From a virus, in IMG/VR virus record IMGVR_UViG_3300047557_001944, positions 1 through 43,400 of that record: a stretch of DNA of 43,400 bases. One strand, written 5' to 3'. The notes beneath the pieces are model-generated. The model was not told the DNA's origin. It was given only the letters and a program-made list of their open reading frames with translations, and did no database searches. Below, piece after piece: positions 23,279 to 35,000 of this stretch; position 1 is the stretch's first letter, and each line of letters begins with the position of its first letter. A program made the position numbers and the translations under genes.

Positions 23279-26200
23279 ATGGCAAGATATCTAAGTAGAA
23301 GAACTGTAAGAACACCTCAGTCAAGATTAACTCCAGACAGGTATCAATATCTAGGACTAAATCAAGCTGAGCCTAACTTAGGTGATCCCCCAGGTGGTAA
23401 TCTTCCAATTGGTCAGCAGTATATGCTGATCAGTTTAACAGAATATCCAGGACAAAGATATTGGGTTGCCGTTCCACCAGGTCAAATTGAATTAGGCATT
23501 ACAGTAAGAGATGAGGGTCAAATAGTTGGCGGAAACGCCGGTATTGGTTCAATTACTCAGTTAAACTTTGTCGGTTCTGGGGTAAGAGTAACTGGTGTTG
23601 TTACTGAAGGTCTTGGTATCGCTACAATATTTATAGATTCCCTTTCTTCAGTTCTAGAGCCTATTGATAGTAATCCAAGATATATTGGATTTACAACCGT
23701 TAGAGGAGGTGGTGTTTCTACATCATTAGATATAGCACCTAATACTTTAGTATTCATTCCAAGTACTCAAAATCTTGGTATTGGTTCAACACAGCCAAAC
23801 TACGATTTAGATATTGGTGCCGGAACTACTATTAAAATAGGTGGAGATTTAGTAGATAGTTATGGAAATCTAGGTCCAGTAACTCAAGACAGATATTTAA
23901 AATCTTTAGGCCCTGGATTGGGGGTAACATGGGATATTGCATTAGGTGAAAGAGGACCACAAGGAATCCAGGGAATTCAGGGAATCCAGGGAACTCAAGG
24001 AATTCAGGGAACTCAAGGAATTCAGGGAACTCAAGGAATTCAGGGAAGACAAGGAATACAAGGAACTCAAGGAATTCAGGGAATTCAAGGAAACTTTGGA
24101 CCACAAGGAATTCAGGGAAATCAAGGTATTCAAGGAATTCAAGGAAATTTTGGACCACAAGGAATCCATGGAATTCAGGGATTTCAGGGAAATAAAGGTA
24201 TTCAAGGAATTCAAGGAAATTTTGGACCACAAGGAATCCAGGGAATTCAGGGAAATCAAGGACTTCAAGGACTTCAAGGAACTCAGGGGTTACAAGGGAA
24301 TCTTGGAGTTCAGGGAATTCAAGGCATTCAAGGATTTCAGGGAATTCAGGGAATTCAAGGTGTTCAGGGAATTCAAGGAACTCAAGGTACTCAGGGAACT
24401 CAAGGCATTCAAGGAACATTTGGTCCTCAAGGTGTTCAGGGTATTCAAGGGACTCAAGGTTTAACTGGTTCTGTAGGATCTACTGGTGCTCAGGGAACCC
24501 AGGGAATCCAGGGAACTCAAGGAATCCAAGGAATTCAAGGAATCCAAGGAATTCAAGGAACTCAGGGGATTCAGGGGATTCAGGGAACTCAAGGAATTCA
24601 GGGATTGCAAGGTGCCACTGGATTAACTGGTTCGCAAGGAACTCAAGGAATTCAGGGAACTCAAGGAACTACAGGAACTCAAGGTTTTCAAGGAATTCAA
24701 GGACTTCAAGGAATTCAAGGACTTCAAGGAATACAGGGTGTTCAAGGCATTCAAGGTTTAACTGGAGATACGGGAACAACAGGATTTCAAGGAATACAGG
24801 GTGTTCAAGGTAGAGTTGGTTCTCAAGGTGTCCAAGGAATTCAAGGAATTCAAGGTACTCAAGGAATTCAAGGAAGACAAGGAATACAGGGTACTCAAGG
24901 AATTCAAGGTATACAAGGATTAATTGGTAGAGGAATTACAGTTCTAGGTTCTGTAGCAACATCTACTTCATTACCAGGATATCCAAGTTCATATGGTGGT
25001 TTATCTGGTGATGCGTATATTACTGAAGATGATAGTCATTTATGGATATGGAATGGATCCACTTGGGTTGATACAGGAACCGTAAGAGGACCTCAGGGAA
25101 CTCAAGGAATTCAGGGAAGACAAGGAATACAAGGAATTCAAGGAATTCAAGGAATTCAAGGCACTCAAGGCATTCAAGGAATTCAGGGAAGACAAGGAAC
25201 ACAGGGAACATTTGGTTCAACAGGCACTCAAGGCACTCAAGGAATTCAAGGTATCACAGGCCCAAGAGGTTTACAAGGATTTCAGGGAATACAGGGAATA
25301 ATTGGATCTGTAGGAGCACAAGGAACACAGGGAGTTCAAGGAACTCAAGGATCACAAGGAACATCTGGATCCCAAGGTGCTCAAGGTATTCAAGGAATTT
25401 CTGGAACAGGACTCCAGGGCATTCAAGGTATTCAAGGAACATCTGGATCCCAAGGTCTCCAAGGAAGACAGGGAACACAAGGTATAACAGGTTCCGGATT
25501 CCAAGGTATTCAAGGAATTCAAGGAGGAACTGGAACTCAAGGATTTGCTGGTAATGATAGTACTATTCCAGGACCTCAAGGTATCCAGGGAAGACAAGGA
25601 ATTCAAGGTATATCAGGGGTTTTAGGATCTCAAGGAACTCAGGGACCAATTGGACCACAAGGAACTACAGGAACTCAAGGATTCCAAGGTATTGCTGGTG
25701 GAATAGGTTCTCAGGGAACTCAGGGAATTTCTGGTTCAATTGGTATTCAAGGAAGACAGGGTATTCAGGGAATTGGTGGTGCTGGTGGAACCCAAGGTAT
25801 ACAAGGTATTCAGGGAACTACAGGTTCTCAAGGAAATCAAGGAACTCAAGGAACTCAAGGATTACAAGGTCAACAGGGAAATACTGCTCTTGCTGTTGAT
25901 TCTGCAAGAATTTTATCTCCAAAATCTTCAAATTATACAACTGTAGATACTCAAGGTTCTTACATTTATTGGAACCGTAATATTGGGGATGGTGGGACTT
26001 GGTTTATTAACCAACAAGGTGCTGGTGCTGGTGGATTTAGATTTTCACACTCCAATACAAGTAATGTATTGAATAATAATTTTGTATTAATTAATTCATT
26101 TGGTGATTTATTCTTTGATGGATATTCAGATACAACAACAAGTCAGGGAAGAGGTATATTCTGGACTGGTTACGATAAGGAAGGAATAGGAGATAGGAGT

Positions 26201-27868
26201 GATACTGCATATATTCGTCATTTAACTAATGTTGGAGGATTGCCTGGTTCTGTACTTGAAATTGCATCACAAAATGATGTTGGTGATGGAGTAAACTTCT
26301 GGGTTCCTGATAGTAATGCAGTAAGAATTAATGGAAATATTGTCCTAAACGCTGCCAACTATACATCATATACTGGGGGAACTGCCACCAAGATACAAGA
26401 TACTGTTGCAACTAATGATTTTATTCGTGTTCAAGGTGGTTCTGATGGTACTAATTCTGGATGGTTAGAAATTGCTACAGCAGACGATGGAACTGAACCA
26501 ATTTATGTTCGTCAATATACAGGAGTATTTTCAACAGTAGCAAGAACTCTCACTCTTCTTGATGGTTCTGGGCAAACAAGTATTCCAGTAAGACTTGGAA
26601 TTAATAGAACTCCAGGTTCTTCATATCGTCTAGATGTAAATGGTGATGCCAATATTGATGGAACCCTGTATGTAGATGCAATTTCATCTTCTGGAGGTAT
26701 TACATCTGGATATTGGTTAAACACAACTTATGGAACAAATGAAATTAAAGCTGGTACTGGTGATGGTGCTAGTAGATCTGTTTATAATATGTGTATTCGT
26801 TCTTGGTGGGGAATTGGATTTAGAGATTACACAGATGGTTCAGTAGTAAAAGCATTTTTAGATTGTAGAACTGGAAACTTTGAAAGTGATGGAACTATAC
26901 GTGCTGCTTCTTTTGTTGGTCGAAGTGATAATGCATTTTATGCAATTGGAACTAATGCTACAAATGATGTTTGGGGAGGTTCTATTGAAATTCGTGAAGT
27001 TAATGAAGTAGGAAATACAAATACAACAAGTCCTTATGCCCCAGGTATTACATTCCACTGGGGAAATGTAGCTGCATCTGCAATTAAGATGTATAGTGAT
27101 GCTTCAATTAGATTTATTGCACAGAACTCTACAGGTTCTTCTTATCGTTCTATCTATTGCGATACACTTTATGCAAGTTCAGTTGTAACATCAACCATTT
27201 CTTCAGTTACTGGTGATATTAGTCTTACTGGAGAACTTAATTTTATAGGAAATAATAATAAGTATATTGATTTCTATACATCTTCTGGGCAAGCAGCACA
27301 TTTAAGATTAGTTAATGGAAATGATTTTAAAACTGGAATTAGAATGTTTAGAGATGGTGGAGTTGAACTCTATCATAACGATTTTAGAGAGCTTTATACG
27401 ACTTCTTCTGGTATTGTCGTAAATGAATCCGTCCAGTTAGGAACAGTATCTACTGGTTTTTATGGTGATACAGTTAATCTAGCAGTTAGAATGCCAGCGA
27501 CATCTCCAGGAGGAGGTTTTTATGTTCAAAGTAATTCTGGAGCACAAACTTGGGCACTATTTACAACAGGAAATCTAACTGTATATGGAACAGTAACATC
27601 AAGTTCTGATGTTAGATTAAAAGAGAATATTAAATCTATAGATAATGCCTTAGAGAAGGTTCATAATCTTCGTGGAGTTGAATTTGATTGGAAAGATACA
27701 AAACAGCACCAAATTGGTTTAATTGCACAAGAAGTTGAGGAAGTAATTCCAGAAATTGTTACTGAGAAAAATGGAACAAAATCAGTTGCTTATGGAAACT
27801 TGGTTGCTGTATTAATTGAAGCAATTAAAGAACTTAAGAATGAAGTAGAACAACTTAAGAATAAATAG
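23279..27868 (+). CDS. Collagen-like tail fibre with C-terminal S74 chaperone (1529 aa)
   Basis: Residues 1-222 form an N-terminal attachment region ending [17 protein letters not shown]. Two collagen-like G-x-y stalks follow (about 226-546 and 604-867), mostly GIQ and GTQ triplets. They are split by a 57-residue insert ([38 protein letters not shown]), a domain often seen within phage collagen stalks. Residues about 870-1430 are fibre beta modules shared with the 3364-aa protein. The C-terminus is an S74 domain: [17 protein letters not shown] with its Ser-Asp site, [36 protein letters not shown] and a coiled coil. The chaperone would trimerise the fibre and be released by self-cleavage. Host-recognition fibre is the likely role. 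It is preceded by a late promoter and the shared leader. Confidence 0.85.
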   Translation: MARYLSRRTVRTPQSRLTPDRYQYLGLNQAEPNLGDPPGGNLPIGQQYMLISLTEYPGQRYWVAVPPGQIELGITVRDEGQIVGGNAGIGSITQLNFVGSGVRVTGVVTEGLGIATIFIDSLSSVLEPIDSNPRYIGFTTVRGGGVSTSLDIAPNTLVFIPSTQNLGIGSTQPNYDLDIGAGTTIKIGGDLVDSYGNLGPVTQDRYLKSLGPGLGVTWDIALGERGPQGIQGIQGIQGTQGIQGTQGIQGTQGIQGRQGIQGTQGIQGIQGNFGPQGIQGNQGIQGIQGNFGPQGIHGIQGFQGNKGIQGIQGNFGPQGIQGIQGNQGLQGLQGTQGLQGNLGVQGIQGIQGFQGIQGIQGVQGIQGTQGTQGTQGIQGTFGPQGVQGIQGTQGLTGSVGSTGAQGTQGIQGTQGIQGIQGIQGIQGTQGIQGIQGTQGIQGLQGATGLTGSQGTQGIQGTQGTTGTQGFQGIQGLQGIQGLQGIQGVQGIQGLTGDTGTTGFQGIQGVQGRVGSQGVQGIQGIQGTQGIQGRQGIQGTQGIQGIQGLIGRGITVLGSVATSTSLPGYPSSYGGLSGDAYITEDDSHLWIWNGSTWVDTGTVRGPQGTQGIQGRQGIQGIQGIQGIQGTQGIQGIQGRQGTQGTFGSTGTQGTQGIQGITGPRGLQGFQGIQGIIGSVGAQGTQGVQGTQGSQGTSGSQGAQGIQGISGTGLQGIQGIQGTSGSQGLQGRQGTQGITGSGFQGIQGIQGGTGTQGFAGNDSTIPGPQGIQGRQGIQGISGVLGSQGTQGPIGPQGTTGTQGFQGIAGGIGSQGTQGISGSIGIQGRQGIQGIGGAGGTQGIQGIQGTTGSQGNQGTQGTQGLQGQQGNTALAVDSARILSPKSSNYTTVDTQGSYIYWNRNIGDGGTWFINQQGAGAGGFRFSHSNTSNVLNNNFVLINSFGDLFFDGYSDTTTSQGRGIFWTGYDKEGIGDRSDTAYIRHLTNVGGLPGSVLEIASQNDVGDGVNFWVPDSNAVRINGNIVLNAANYTSYTGGTATKIQDTVATNDFIRVQGGSDGTNSGWLEIATADDGTEPIYVRQYTGVFSTVARTLTLLDGSGQTSIPVRLGINRTPGSSYRLDVNGDANIDGTLYVDAISSSGGITSGYWLNTTYGTNEIKAGTGDGASRSVYNMCIRSWWGIGFRDYTDGSVVKAFLDCRTGNFESDGTIRAASFVGRSDNAFYAIGTNATNDVWGGSIEIREVNEVGNTNTTSPYAPGITFHWGNVAASAIKMYSDASIRFIAQNSTGSSYRSIYCDTLYASSVVTSTISSVTGDISLTGELNFIGNNNKYIDFYTSSGQAAHLRLVNGNDFKTGIRMFRDGGVELYHNDFRELYTTSSGIVVNESVQLGTVSTGFYGDTVNLAVRMPATSPGGGFYVQSNSGAQTWALFTTGNLTVYGTVTSSSDVRLKENIKSIDNALEKVHNLRGVEFDWKDTKQHQIGLIAQEVEEVIPEIVTEKNGTKSVAYGNLVAVLIEAIKELKNEVEQLKNK
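23954..24916 (+). repeat. Collagen-like coding repeat, first stalk of the 1529-aa fibre
   Basis: Roughly 107 G-x-y triplets, dominated by GGAATTCAA and GGAACTCAA 9-mers. Proline occurs mainly in GPQ; Q fills the third position in most triplets. Confidence 0.9.
25088..25881 (+). repeat. Collagen-like coding repeat, second stalk of the 1529-aa fibre
   Basis: Roughly 88 triplets, more varied than the first stalk (GSQ, GFQ, GRQ, TGS interruptions). It is separated from the first stalk by a non-collagen domain of about 57 residues. Confidence 0.88.
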
Positions 27869-27880
27869 GAGTAAAAACTT

Positions 27881-28396
27881 ATGGCAATATTACAAACAGA
27901 TGCTGATAGCATAGCACTTACCGATAATTCTGGGAAACAATTAGTTAGAACTAGTGGAAGTGTAATAGATGTAGGATTTTCATCAAATTCTTTGAACTAT
28001 AATACAAATCCACCTAATATCTTTCAACAAAATCAAGAAGTAAACGGACTTACGGTTTCAATAACACCAAAAAGTTCTTCTTCAAAGTTTTTATTATCAG
28101 CTCATATAAATTTTAATGGAACTCCCCTAAATTTCTTCTTTTTTAATTTTAGAAGATATGTTAATGGATCATTTAGTGCAAATTTAGGATCTTCTGCAGG
28201 TATTACAGTTTATAGTAGTGATGGTCAGTTTGAACTTAGGGGAACTCATTCTCCTGTTTCCTTTAGTTGGTTAGATAGTCCATCAACGACTGCAACTTTA
28301 ACTTACGGAGTTGGTGCTAGGGCAACTGGTGGAACAGCTTACTACAATAGATATGATGGAATTTTAAGTACTCTTAGAGTTTTGGAGATTGTTTAA
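27881..28396 (+). CDS. Putative fibre-associated beta-sandwich protein (171 aa)
   Basis: The protein is strand-rich (MAILQTDADSIALTDNSG, VNGLTVSITPKSSSSKFLLS, NGTPLNFFFFNFRRYVNG, TATLTYGVGARATGG, ILSTLRVLEIV). The phrase ITPKSSSSKFLLSAHI recalls the C-terminal jelly-roll-like domains of phage fibres (TPxSxSSKILV), here as an independent protein. It follows the S74 fibre by 12 bases with AGGAG nine bases before the ATG, and abuts the next gene with no gap (TAA then ATG). It is plausibly a fibre tip, adaptor or head-decoration protein. I am confident of the gene and only moderately of the fold. Confidence 0.6.
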   Translation: MAILQTDADSIALTDNSGKQLVRTSGSVIDVGFSSNSLNYNTNPPNIFQQNQEVNGLTVSITPKSSSSKFLLSAHINFNGTPLNFFFFNFRRYVNGSFSANLGSSAGITVYSSDGQFELRGTHSPVSFSWLDSPSTTATLTYGVGARATGGTAYYNRYDGILSTLRVLEIV

Positions 28397-28720
28397 ATGG
28401 ATAAAATAGAAATCATTATAAAAGCTATAAATCAAATAAATCCAAATTCTAGATGGAAAATATATGGTGAAACATATGAAGATATAGAATGGTTGGAAGA
28501 TAGTGAATATAACCCATCAAAGGAGGAATTGGAGGAAGAAATACAAAAACTTAAAAATGAATGGGAAGAAAAAGAGTACCAAAGACTTCGTGGTCCAGAG
28601 TATCCATCTTTAGGAGATTTTGCAGATGCGATGTATTGGAACTCAAAAGGAGACTCATCACACCTAGAGGCATACTTTGCTGCTTGCGAAGCAGTCAAAA
28701 ATAAGTATCCTAAACCATAA
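28397..28720 (+). CDS. Small tail-assembly-type protein (107 aa)
   Basis: An acidic, helical protein: N-terminal KIEIIIKAINQINPNSRWKIYGETYEDIEWL, an EEEIQKLKNEWEEKEYQRLR coiled coil, and a C-terminal YPSLGDFADAMYWNS...AVKNKYPKP. The combination of QRxRxxEYP-S-xGD-xxDA-x-Y and a final AVKxKYPKP is a recurrent small phage protein found next to tail-fibre genes. Its role, perhaps in fibre assembly or as a chaperone, is unproven. It starts immediately after the upstream stop, so it shares that transcript. No Shine-Dalgarno stands out. Family recognition is by C-terminal motif. Confidence 0.6.
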   Translation: MDKIEIIIKAINQINPNSRWKIYGETYEDIEWLEDSEYNPSKEELEEEIQKLKNEWEEKEYQRLRGPEYPSLGDFADAMYWNSKGDSSHLEAYFAACEAVKNKYPKP

Positions 28721-28721
28721 G

Positions 28722-28729
28722 AATAAATA
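28722..28729 (+). promoter_or_regulatory. Late promoter, AATAAATA
   Basis: Seven of eight consensus bases, 20 bases before the ATG at 28750 and just after the stop of the 107-aa gene. It would drive the 113-aa gene and the giant fibre. Confidence 0.5.
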
Positions 28730-28749
28730 ACTAATAATTCCCATTAAAA

Positions 28750-29091
28750 ATGGCAGTATCAATTGTAAACCTTTCTATAGAACAGGGGACTGATTTTTCT
28801 TTGTCGTTAACCCTTAAATCTAATGGTGCCCCAATAGATTTAACTAATTACAATTTTACTGCCAAAATGAAAAAGCACTATAGTGCTTCAAACTATTATC
28901 CATTCTTAATTACAAAAGAACTTCCATATTCTTCCGGGAAAGTGACTATTGGTATGGCAAGTTCAATCACCTCTACTATATCTCCTGGAAGATATGTTTA
29001 TGATGTTCTAGCAACTACTGGTATTGGAACTACTGCTAGCACATCTAAATACTTCAAAGGAACTATAATAGTAGAGGGAACTTCATCCTAA
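28750..29091 (+). CDS. Small baseplate/fibre adaptor protein with BppU-N-like pattern (113 aa)
   Basis: [40 protein letters not shown] followed by [30 protein letters not shown] and [10 protein letters not shown] matches a common small phage protein pattern. In it a GxDF-strand, a D-L-T-x-Y turn and a GRYVYDV strand build an Ig-like beta-sandwich, similar to the N-terminal attachment domain of upper baseplate proteins. It directly precedes the 3364-aa fibre, overlapping it by one base (TAATG). The probable role is attaching the fibre to the baseplate. The name is inference; the fold pattern is reasonably clear. Confidence 0.6.
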   Translation: MAVSIVNLSIEQGTDFSLSLTLKSNGAPIDLTNYNFTAKMKKHYSASNYYPFLITKELPYSSGKVTIGMASSITSTISPGRYVYDVLATTGIGTTASTSKYFKGTIIVEGTSS

Positions 29092-32000
29092 TGGAAATTG
29101 AAGTAGATGTTTCTAGTACAAATATAAGTGTAGATTTATCTCAAGGAAGTAATATTGAAATAACTTCATCATCTTCTGGAGTTGATGTTGGGATTCCCCC
29201 TTCAGATGATATTAATGTAAATGCTTTACTTCCAACAGGACTTCAAGGATTTCAGGGTATTCAAGGATTTCAGGGCATTCAAGGAATTCAAGGATTTCAG
29301 GGTATTCAAGGAGTTCAGGGTATTCAAGGACCTCAAGGTACTCAAGGTGTTCAAGGAATTCAAGGTGTCCAGGGACAGCAAGGAATATCTGGACAATCTT
29401 TTAATCAGGGAATTCAAGGTATTCAGGGTATAACTGGATCTCAAGGAATTCAAGGTATTCAGGGGAATCAGGGACCGCAGGGAATTCAAGGTATTCAGGG
29501 TATTCAGGGTATAACTGGATCTCAAGGAATTCAAGGTATTCAGGGGACTCAGGGAATTCAAGGACCTCAAGGAACTCAAGGAACTCAGGGAACACTGGGA
29601 TTACAAGGAACACAAGGAAACTTTGGACCCCAAGGTGTACAAGGAAATCAAGGTGTTCAGGGAACACAGGGAAACTTTGGACCCCAAGGTGTACAAGGAA
29701 ATCAAGGTGTTCAGGGAACACAGGGAAACTTTGGCGCCCAAGGTATTCAGGGAATTCAGGGAACTTTTGGTCCACAAGGAGTTCAAGGTAATACTGGTAT
29801 TGGTTCACTAGGACTTCAGGGAATACAGGGATTTCAGGGAATACGAGGAAATGGAATTCAAGGTATTCAGGGTTTATCCGGAGTTCCAGGAATAACAGGA
29901 GCTCAAGGATCTCAAGGGATTCAAGGTCCATTTGGATTTGTTGGTAATCAGGGAATTCAAGGTAGACAAGGAATTCAAGGAATTCAAGGAACGACAGGTA
30001 TTGGTTCTCAAGGATTTCAAGGAATTCAAGGATCTCAGGGACTGCAAGGAATCCAGGGATCTCAAGGTACTCAAGGAATTCAAGGTACTCAAGGAATTCA
30101 AGGTACTCAAGGAATTCAGGGAACTCAGGGAATTCAAGGAACTCAAGGTACTCAGGGAATTCAAGGAACTCAAGGTACTCAGGGAATTCAAGGAACTCAA
30201 GGTACTCAGGGAATTCAAGGAACTCAAGGTACTCAGGGAATTCAAGGTGTTCAAGGAATTCAAGGCATAACAGGTGCTGGATTCCAAGGCATTCAGGGAG
30301 AACAAGGAATCCAAGGAATTCAAGGAAGTTTTGGACGACAAGGAATCCAGGGAATCCAGGGCAGACAGGGAGTTCAGGGAAATCAAGGTATTCAGGGAAT
30401 TCAAGGACCTCAAGGCATTCAAGGTACTCAAGGAATTCAGGGAATTCAAGGATCTCAAGGTACTCAAGGAATTCAGGGAATTCAAGGAATCCAGGGAGAA
30501 ATAGGAACTCAAGGAATCCAAGGAACTCAGGGAATTCAAGGACCTCAAGGCATTCAAGGTACTCAAGGAATCCAGGGAATTCAAGGACCTCAAGGTACTC
30601 AAGGAATCCAGGGAATTCAAGGACCTCAAGGTACTCAAGGAATCCAGGGAATCCAGGGAATCCAGGGAATTCAAGGACCTCAAGGTACTCAGGGAATTCA
30701 AGGACCTCAAGGCATTCAAGGTACTCAAGGAATCCAGGGAATTCAAGGACCTCAAGGTACTCAAGGTATTATTGGTCCAGTAGCTGGTTCTGCAGGCCAA
30801 GTTGTATATAAAGATTCTTCTAATAATCCAACAGGATCTAATAATTTAACCTTTGATGGATCCAATCTTTATGTTGCTGGTAATATTACTGTTGGGGGTA
30901 CTACAGCATTTCTTGCAGTTAATGAACTTAAAGTTACTGATAAAGATATTGTAGTTGGGTTTACAACAAATGCGTTAAATCAAGAGGTTTCTTCAGATAC
31001 TACAGCAAGTAGTGGTGGTATTGCTGTTGCTTCTACTGAAGGAACTCCATTAATTAGTATGAATTCTGGTGGAGAAATTACTCCAGATACCTATAAGCAA
31101 TTGATGTGGTTTAAGTCTGGTAGTTTCACTGGACTGAACACTGATGCTTGGATATTTAATTATGGTGTTGGTATTGGGAAAACGCAGATTAATAATGGAG
31201 TAAGACTTGCTGTAGGTGGAATGCAAGTTACTGATACAACAGTAAGCACTCAACAACTTAATGTTTCTGGCGTATCAACAATATCAGTCAATAGTTCTTC
31301 AGATGCATTAAGAATCACACAAACAGGAACTGGTAATGCTCTGGTAGTTGAAGATGATACAAATCCTGATGCAACTCCCTTTGTAGTTACTGGTACTGGT
31401 TCTGTCGGCATAGGAATCACAAATCCACAACAAGAACTTCACGTATATGTTGGGTCTGGAAATGCAGATGTCAGAATTCAAGCTGGTGCTGCATCTTATA
31501 TGGATGCTTTCCATAGTTCCACCACTGCAACATATGGATTATGGGGATCTTCATCTACAAGTAGATTCGTAATAGGTACTAATCTCGCAGAAAGATTTGC
31601 AATAGATGCATCTGGTAATGTTGGTATTGGGGTCACAAATCCATCAAATTTACTTCATATTTCAGGGTCTTCAGGGACATTATTAAGACTGGATGGTGGT
31701 GCTGGTGGAACTGGAACTAGAGATATTTTTATCAGTGAATTTAATACTGCTACTTATGGTGGAATTATAAGATATAATAGTGAGGCAGACTTATTTACTT
31801 TTGGTACAGTAGAAAACTCCGTAGTTATAAATGCAATAAACGTTGCTAGAACAACTGGAAATGTTGGAATAGGATATTCTTCCATAAATTCATTAGCAAA
31901 ACTTTCAGTTTCAGGGACCACTTTAATAAACACCAATAGTTTAACAGGAACAGCATCTCAAACACTACAAGTAACTGGTGGTGCTTATATTTCTAGTAAT

Positions 32001-35000
32001 CTTGGGGTTGGTGTTACTAATCCAGGGACTGCTTTAGAAATATTTGGTAGTGGTCCACACTTAAGAATTGCATCAAACGCTACAAGTGGTTATGGATTTA
32101 TTCAATTGGGAAGGAGCGCTACAGCATCTCAAAACTGGCATTTTGGAAGTGAAGGAAATAATTATTTAAACTTCTGGAATGGTATCTGGGGATCTGGAAT
32201 TGGTCCACTATTATCACTATATTCTGCTGGATCTACAACCACTCATGCAGTTCTTATTAATAATCAATCATTAACAGGAACAGCATCACAACCACTTCAG
32301 GTAAATGGTGGTGCTTATGTTTCTGGTAATGTTGGAATAGGACTGACAAATCCAGCAGATAAACTTCACGTATCTGGAACAATAAATGCAACTTCAGATA
32401 TAAGTCTTGGTGGAGAATTAAATTTATATGGAGTGAATAATAAGTATATTGACTTTTATACTAATTCAGGACAAGCAGCACACTTAAGACTAGTTGATTC
32501 TGGAAGCACATCATTCCATGTTGGGGTTAGAATGATTCGTGATGGTGCTACTGAATTGTGGCACAATAATGCAATTAGAGTTACAACAACTTCTTCTGGA
32601 CTTTATGCTGGTGGAGCAACTTTAGGTTCTAATGTTGGAGATATCTTAACAATTGGTGAATTTTATCATAATAATGGAAATGCTTCCTATATTAGAATAG
32701 TATCTACTAGAACTACCACTACACAAAATTGGACAGGAAGTTCAACAAAAATTCTTAATGTAACTGATGTAACATCTCAAGGATATATTGAATTTAATCC
32801 TAATGGTGCCGAAAGTGGAATAGCATTTGGGCAGAGTTCAAACGAATTTGCAAGATTTTTAAATAATGGAAATCTTGGAATAGGACTAACAAATCCAGGA
32901 CAAAAACTAGATGTATCAGGTTCTATAAGAGCATCATCACAACTTATATCAACTGTAGCAACAGGAACAGCACCATTAAGTGTTTCTTCTACAACTCTTG
33001 TAACTAACTTAAATGCTGACTTACTTGATGGTAAGAATACTGGAACATCAGGTAATACAATTCCACTTTTAGATGGAATTAATACTTGGGGGGGAATTCA
33101 ATCATTCACTAGTCAATTAAATGTAGATTATGTAACAAATGAAACTAATGCTCATATATTTGTAAGAGGTTCTAGTGGAGATTTGTCCAGAGAAGGAAAA
33201 ATAAGACTTGGCGGAACTTTTGGATCTGGTACAGATACTGCCACAAGATTAATTGCTTCTCTTCGTGCTGGATTTAGTGGTGGAACATGGGGTACTGAAT
33301 ATCTTGATTTTTATCTGAATAATGCTACTAATGACTCCACGTCCGATGATTATCAAGGAAGAGTGATGAGACTTGGTTATGGCGGACAAACTTGGTTAAC
33401 AGGGACTGCAGATCCTGTCTTGAGAGTTGTTCAGGGAACTGCATCGAGTGGAAGGTGGGTTATCCGAGCAGAGACTACAGGAATTACTAACGATACTGGA
33501 ATCTACCAAGATGCATCAAACAATATGCAGTTTGCTGCAAGAGATGGTTCTGGAACTTTAAGATTAGTATTAGATACAAATAATACTTCAGGTTCTTATT
33601 TGAATACAACTGCAGGATTTAGTATTGGTAAAAATACCACAACTTCAGGATATACAGATTTAGGAACTAACTTAAGAATTGGTGTTCATAGTAAGGCAGG
33701 CACCTATTCTATGTCCGGTACAACTACAGTTACTGTAACTTGTACTAATCACGGATTAACTACTGGAGATTCAGTTTATATTGACTTTACTTCCGGAACT
33801 GCGGTTGATAATTATTTCAATCAAGTAACAGTAACAAATGCAAATGTATTTACTGTTACTGCTGGTGGGGCTTTGACTACCAGTGGAAACTGTACAATTT
33901 ATCCAGAAACTCAATTAAGATTTACTGGCGTTTTTGGAGATGGTGGTAACACATACGACCATACAGTAATATCTGACAGACTTTATGGTGCTGTAGATAG
34001 AGCAGAGTTACTTATCTTTAAAGGTAATGATGGTGGTACATCAATTCAAGATAATATAAGACTTGCTGCTTCTGGTGATATTTACTTCCATGCTGGAGCT
34101 GGAACTCTTGCTTATAATGGATACATTAACTCTTTCGGAAACTCTGTTGCTTCTTCTACTGTTTCTATTCTTGCATCTGGTTTAGTTGGTGCGGGTACTG
34201 TAAGTCCATCAACAAGACTTGAAGTATTCAATACAGCAACTTCTGGTCATCTTACATTAGCAGCAAATGATGCTAGTGCCTCAGATCAAACTGGAATAGA
34301 TCTTGATTGGAGAGTAAAAGATCAAGGTCACGTAGTTGGAAGAATAAGATCCTATTATACATCTTCTCTTTCTGGTGGTTCTGGAGGTCTTAGATTATTC
34401 ACTAGAAATGTTGGAACTCTAGGTGAAGTAATTAGATTACAACCAGATGGTGCGGTTGGTATTGGAGTATCAAGTCCAATTAGAAGATTGCATTTAGCAC
34501 AAAATACTGCAGCAGAATTTATAATTGAACAACTTGATGGCAGACCAAATTTCAGAAAGTGGAATTTTGTTGCAGATGCTGGAAATTCACTTACCACAGG
34601 AAATTTCTATCTGAGATTATTAAATGATGCTGGAAATGCAACATCAAAGACTTTTTGGAGTATTACAGGTTCCACTAATACACATTTCCTATATGATGGT
34701 CTTGTAATTAATACAGGATCTACCACAGGAACATCAAATCAAAATCTTCAAGTTTCTGGTGGTGCTTATATTTCTGATAATGTTGGTATTGGGGTCACAA
34801 ATCCAGCATTTAAATTGGATGTAAATGGGACTGTTGGAATTAGAAATACCTTAGGAATTAGTGAATCTGGAGGATCTGGGAATAGATTATTAATTTCCAC
34901 TTCTGGATCTAGTGCAATATTTAATCAAAATGACAACTCTAATATAGTTTTTCAAACTTCAGGAGCAACAAGATTTACTATTTCTCATACAACTGGAAAT

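Noticed and set aside
23832-24464. Overlapping frames on both strands in the first collagen stalk
   Set aside because: Low-complexity products ([16 protein letters not shown]) follow only from the repeat; no start signals.
27860-27867. AATAAATA as a late promoter for the 171-aa gene
   Set aside because: It is only 13 bases before the ATG and would start transcription downstream of the gene's AGGAG ribosome site.
29874-30800. A long minus-strand frame ([13 protein letters not shown]-type product) in the collagen region
   Set aside because: It is the mirror of the 9-bp collagen repeat; any periodic sequence without stops gives open frames on both strands.
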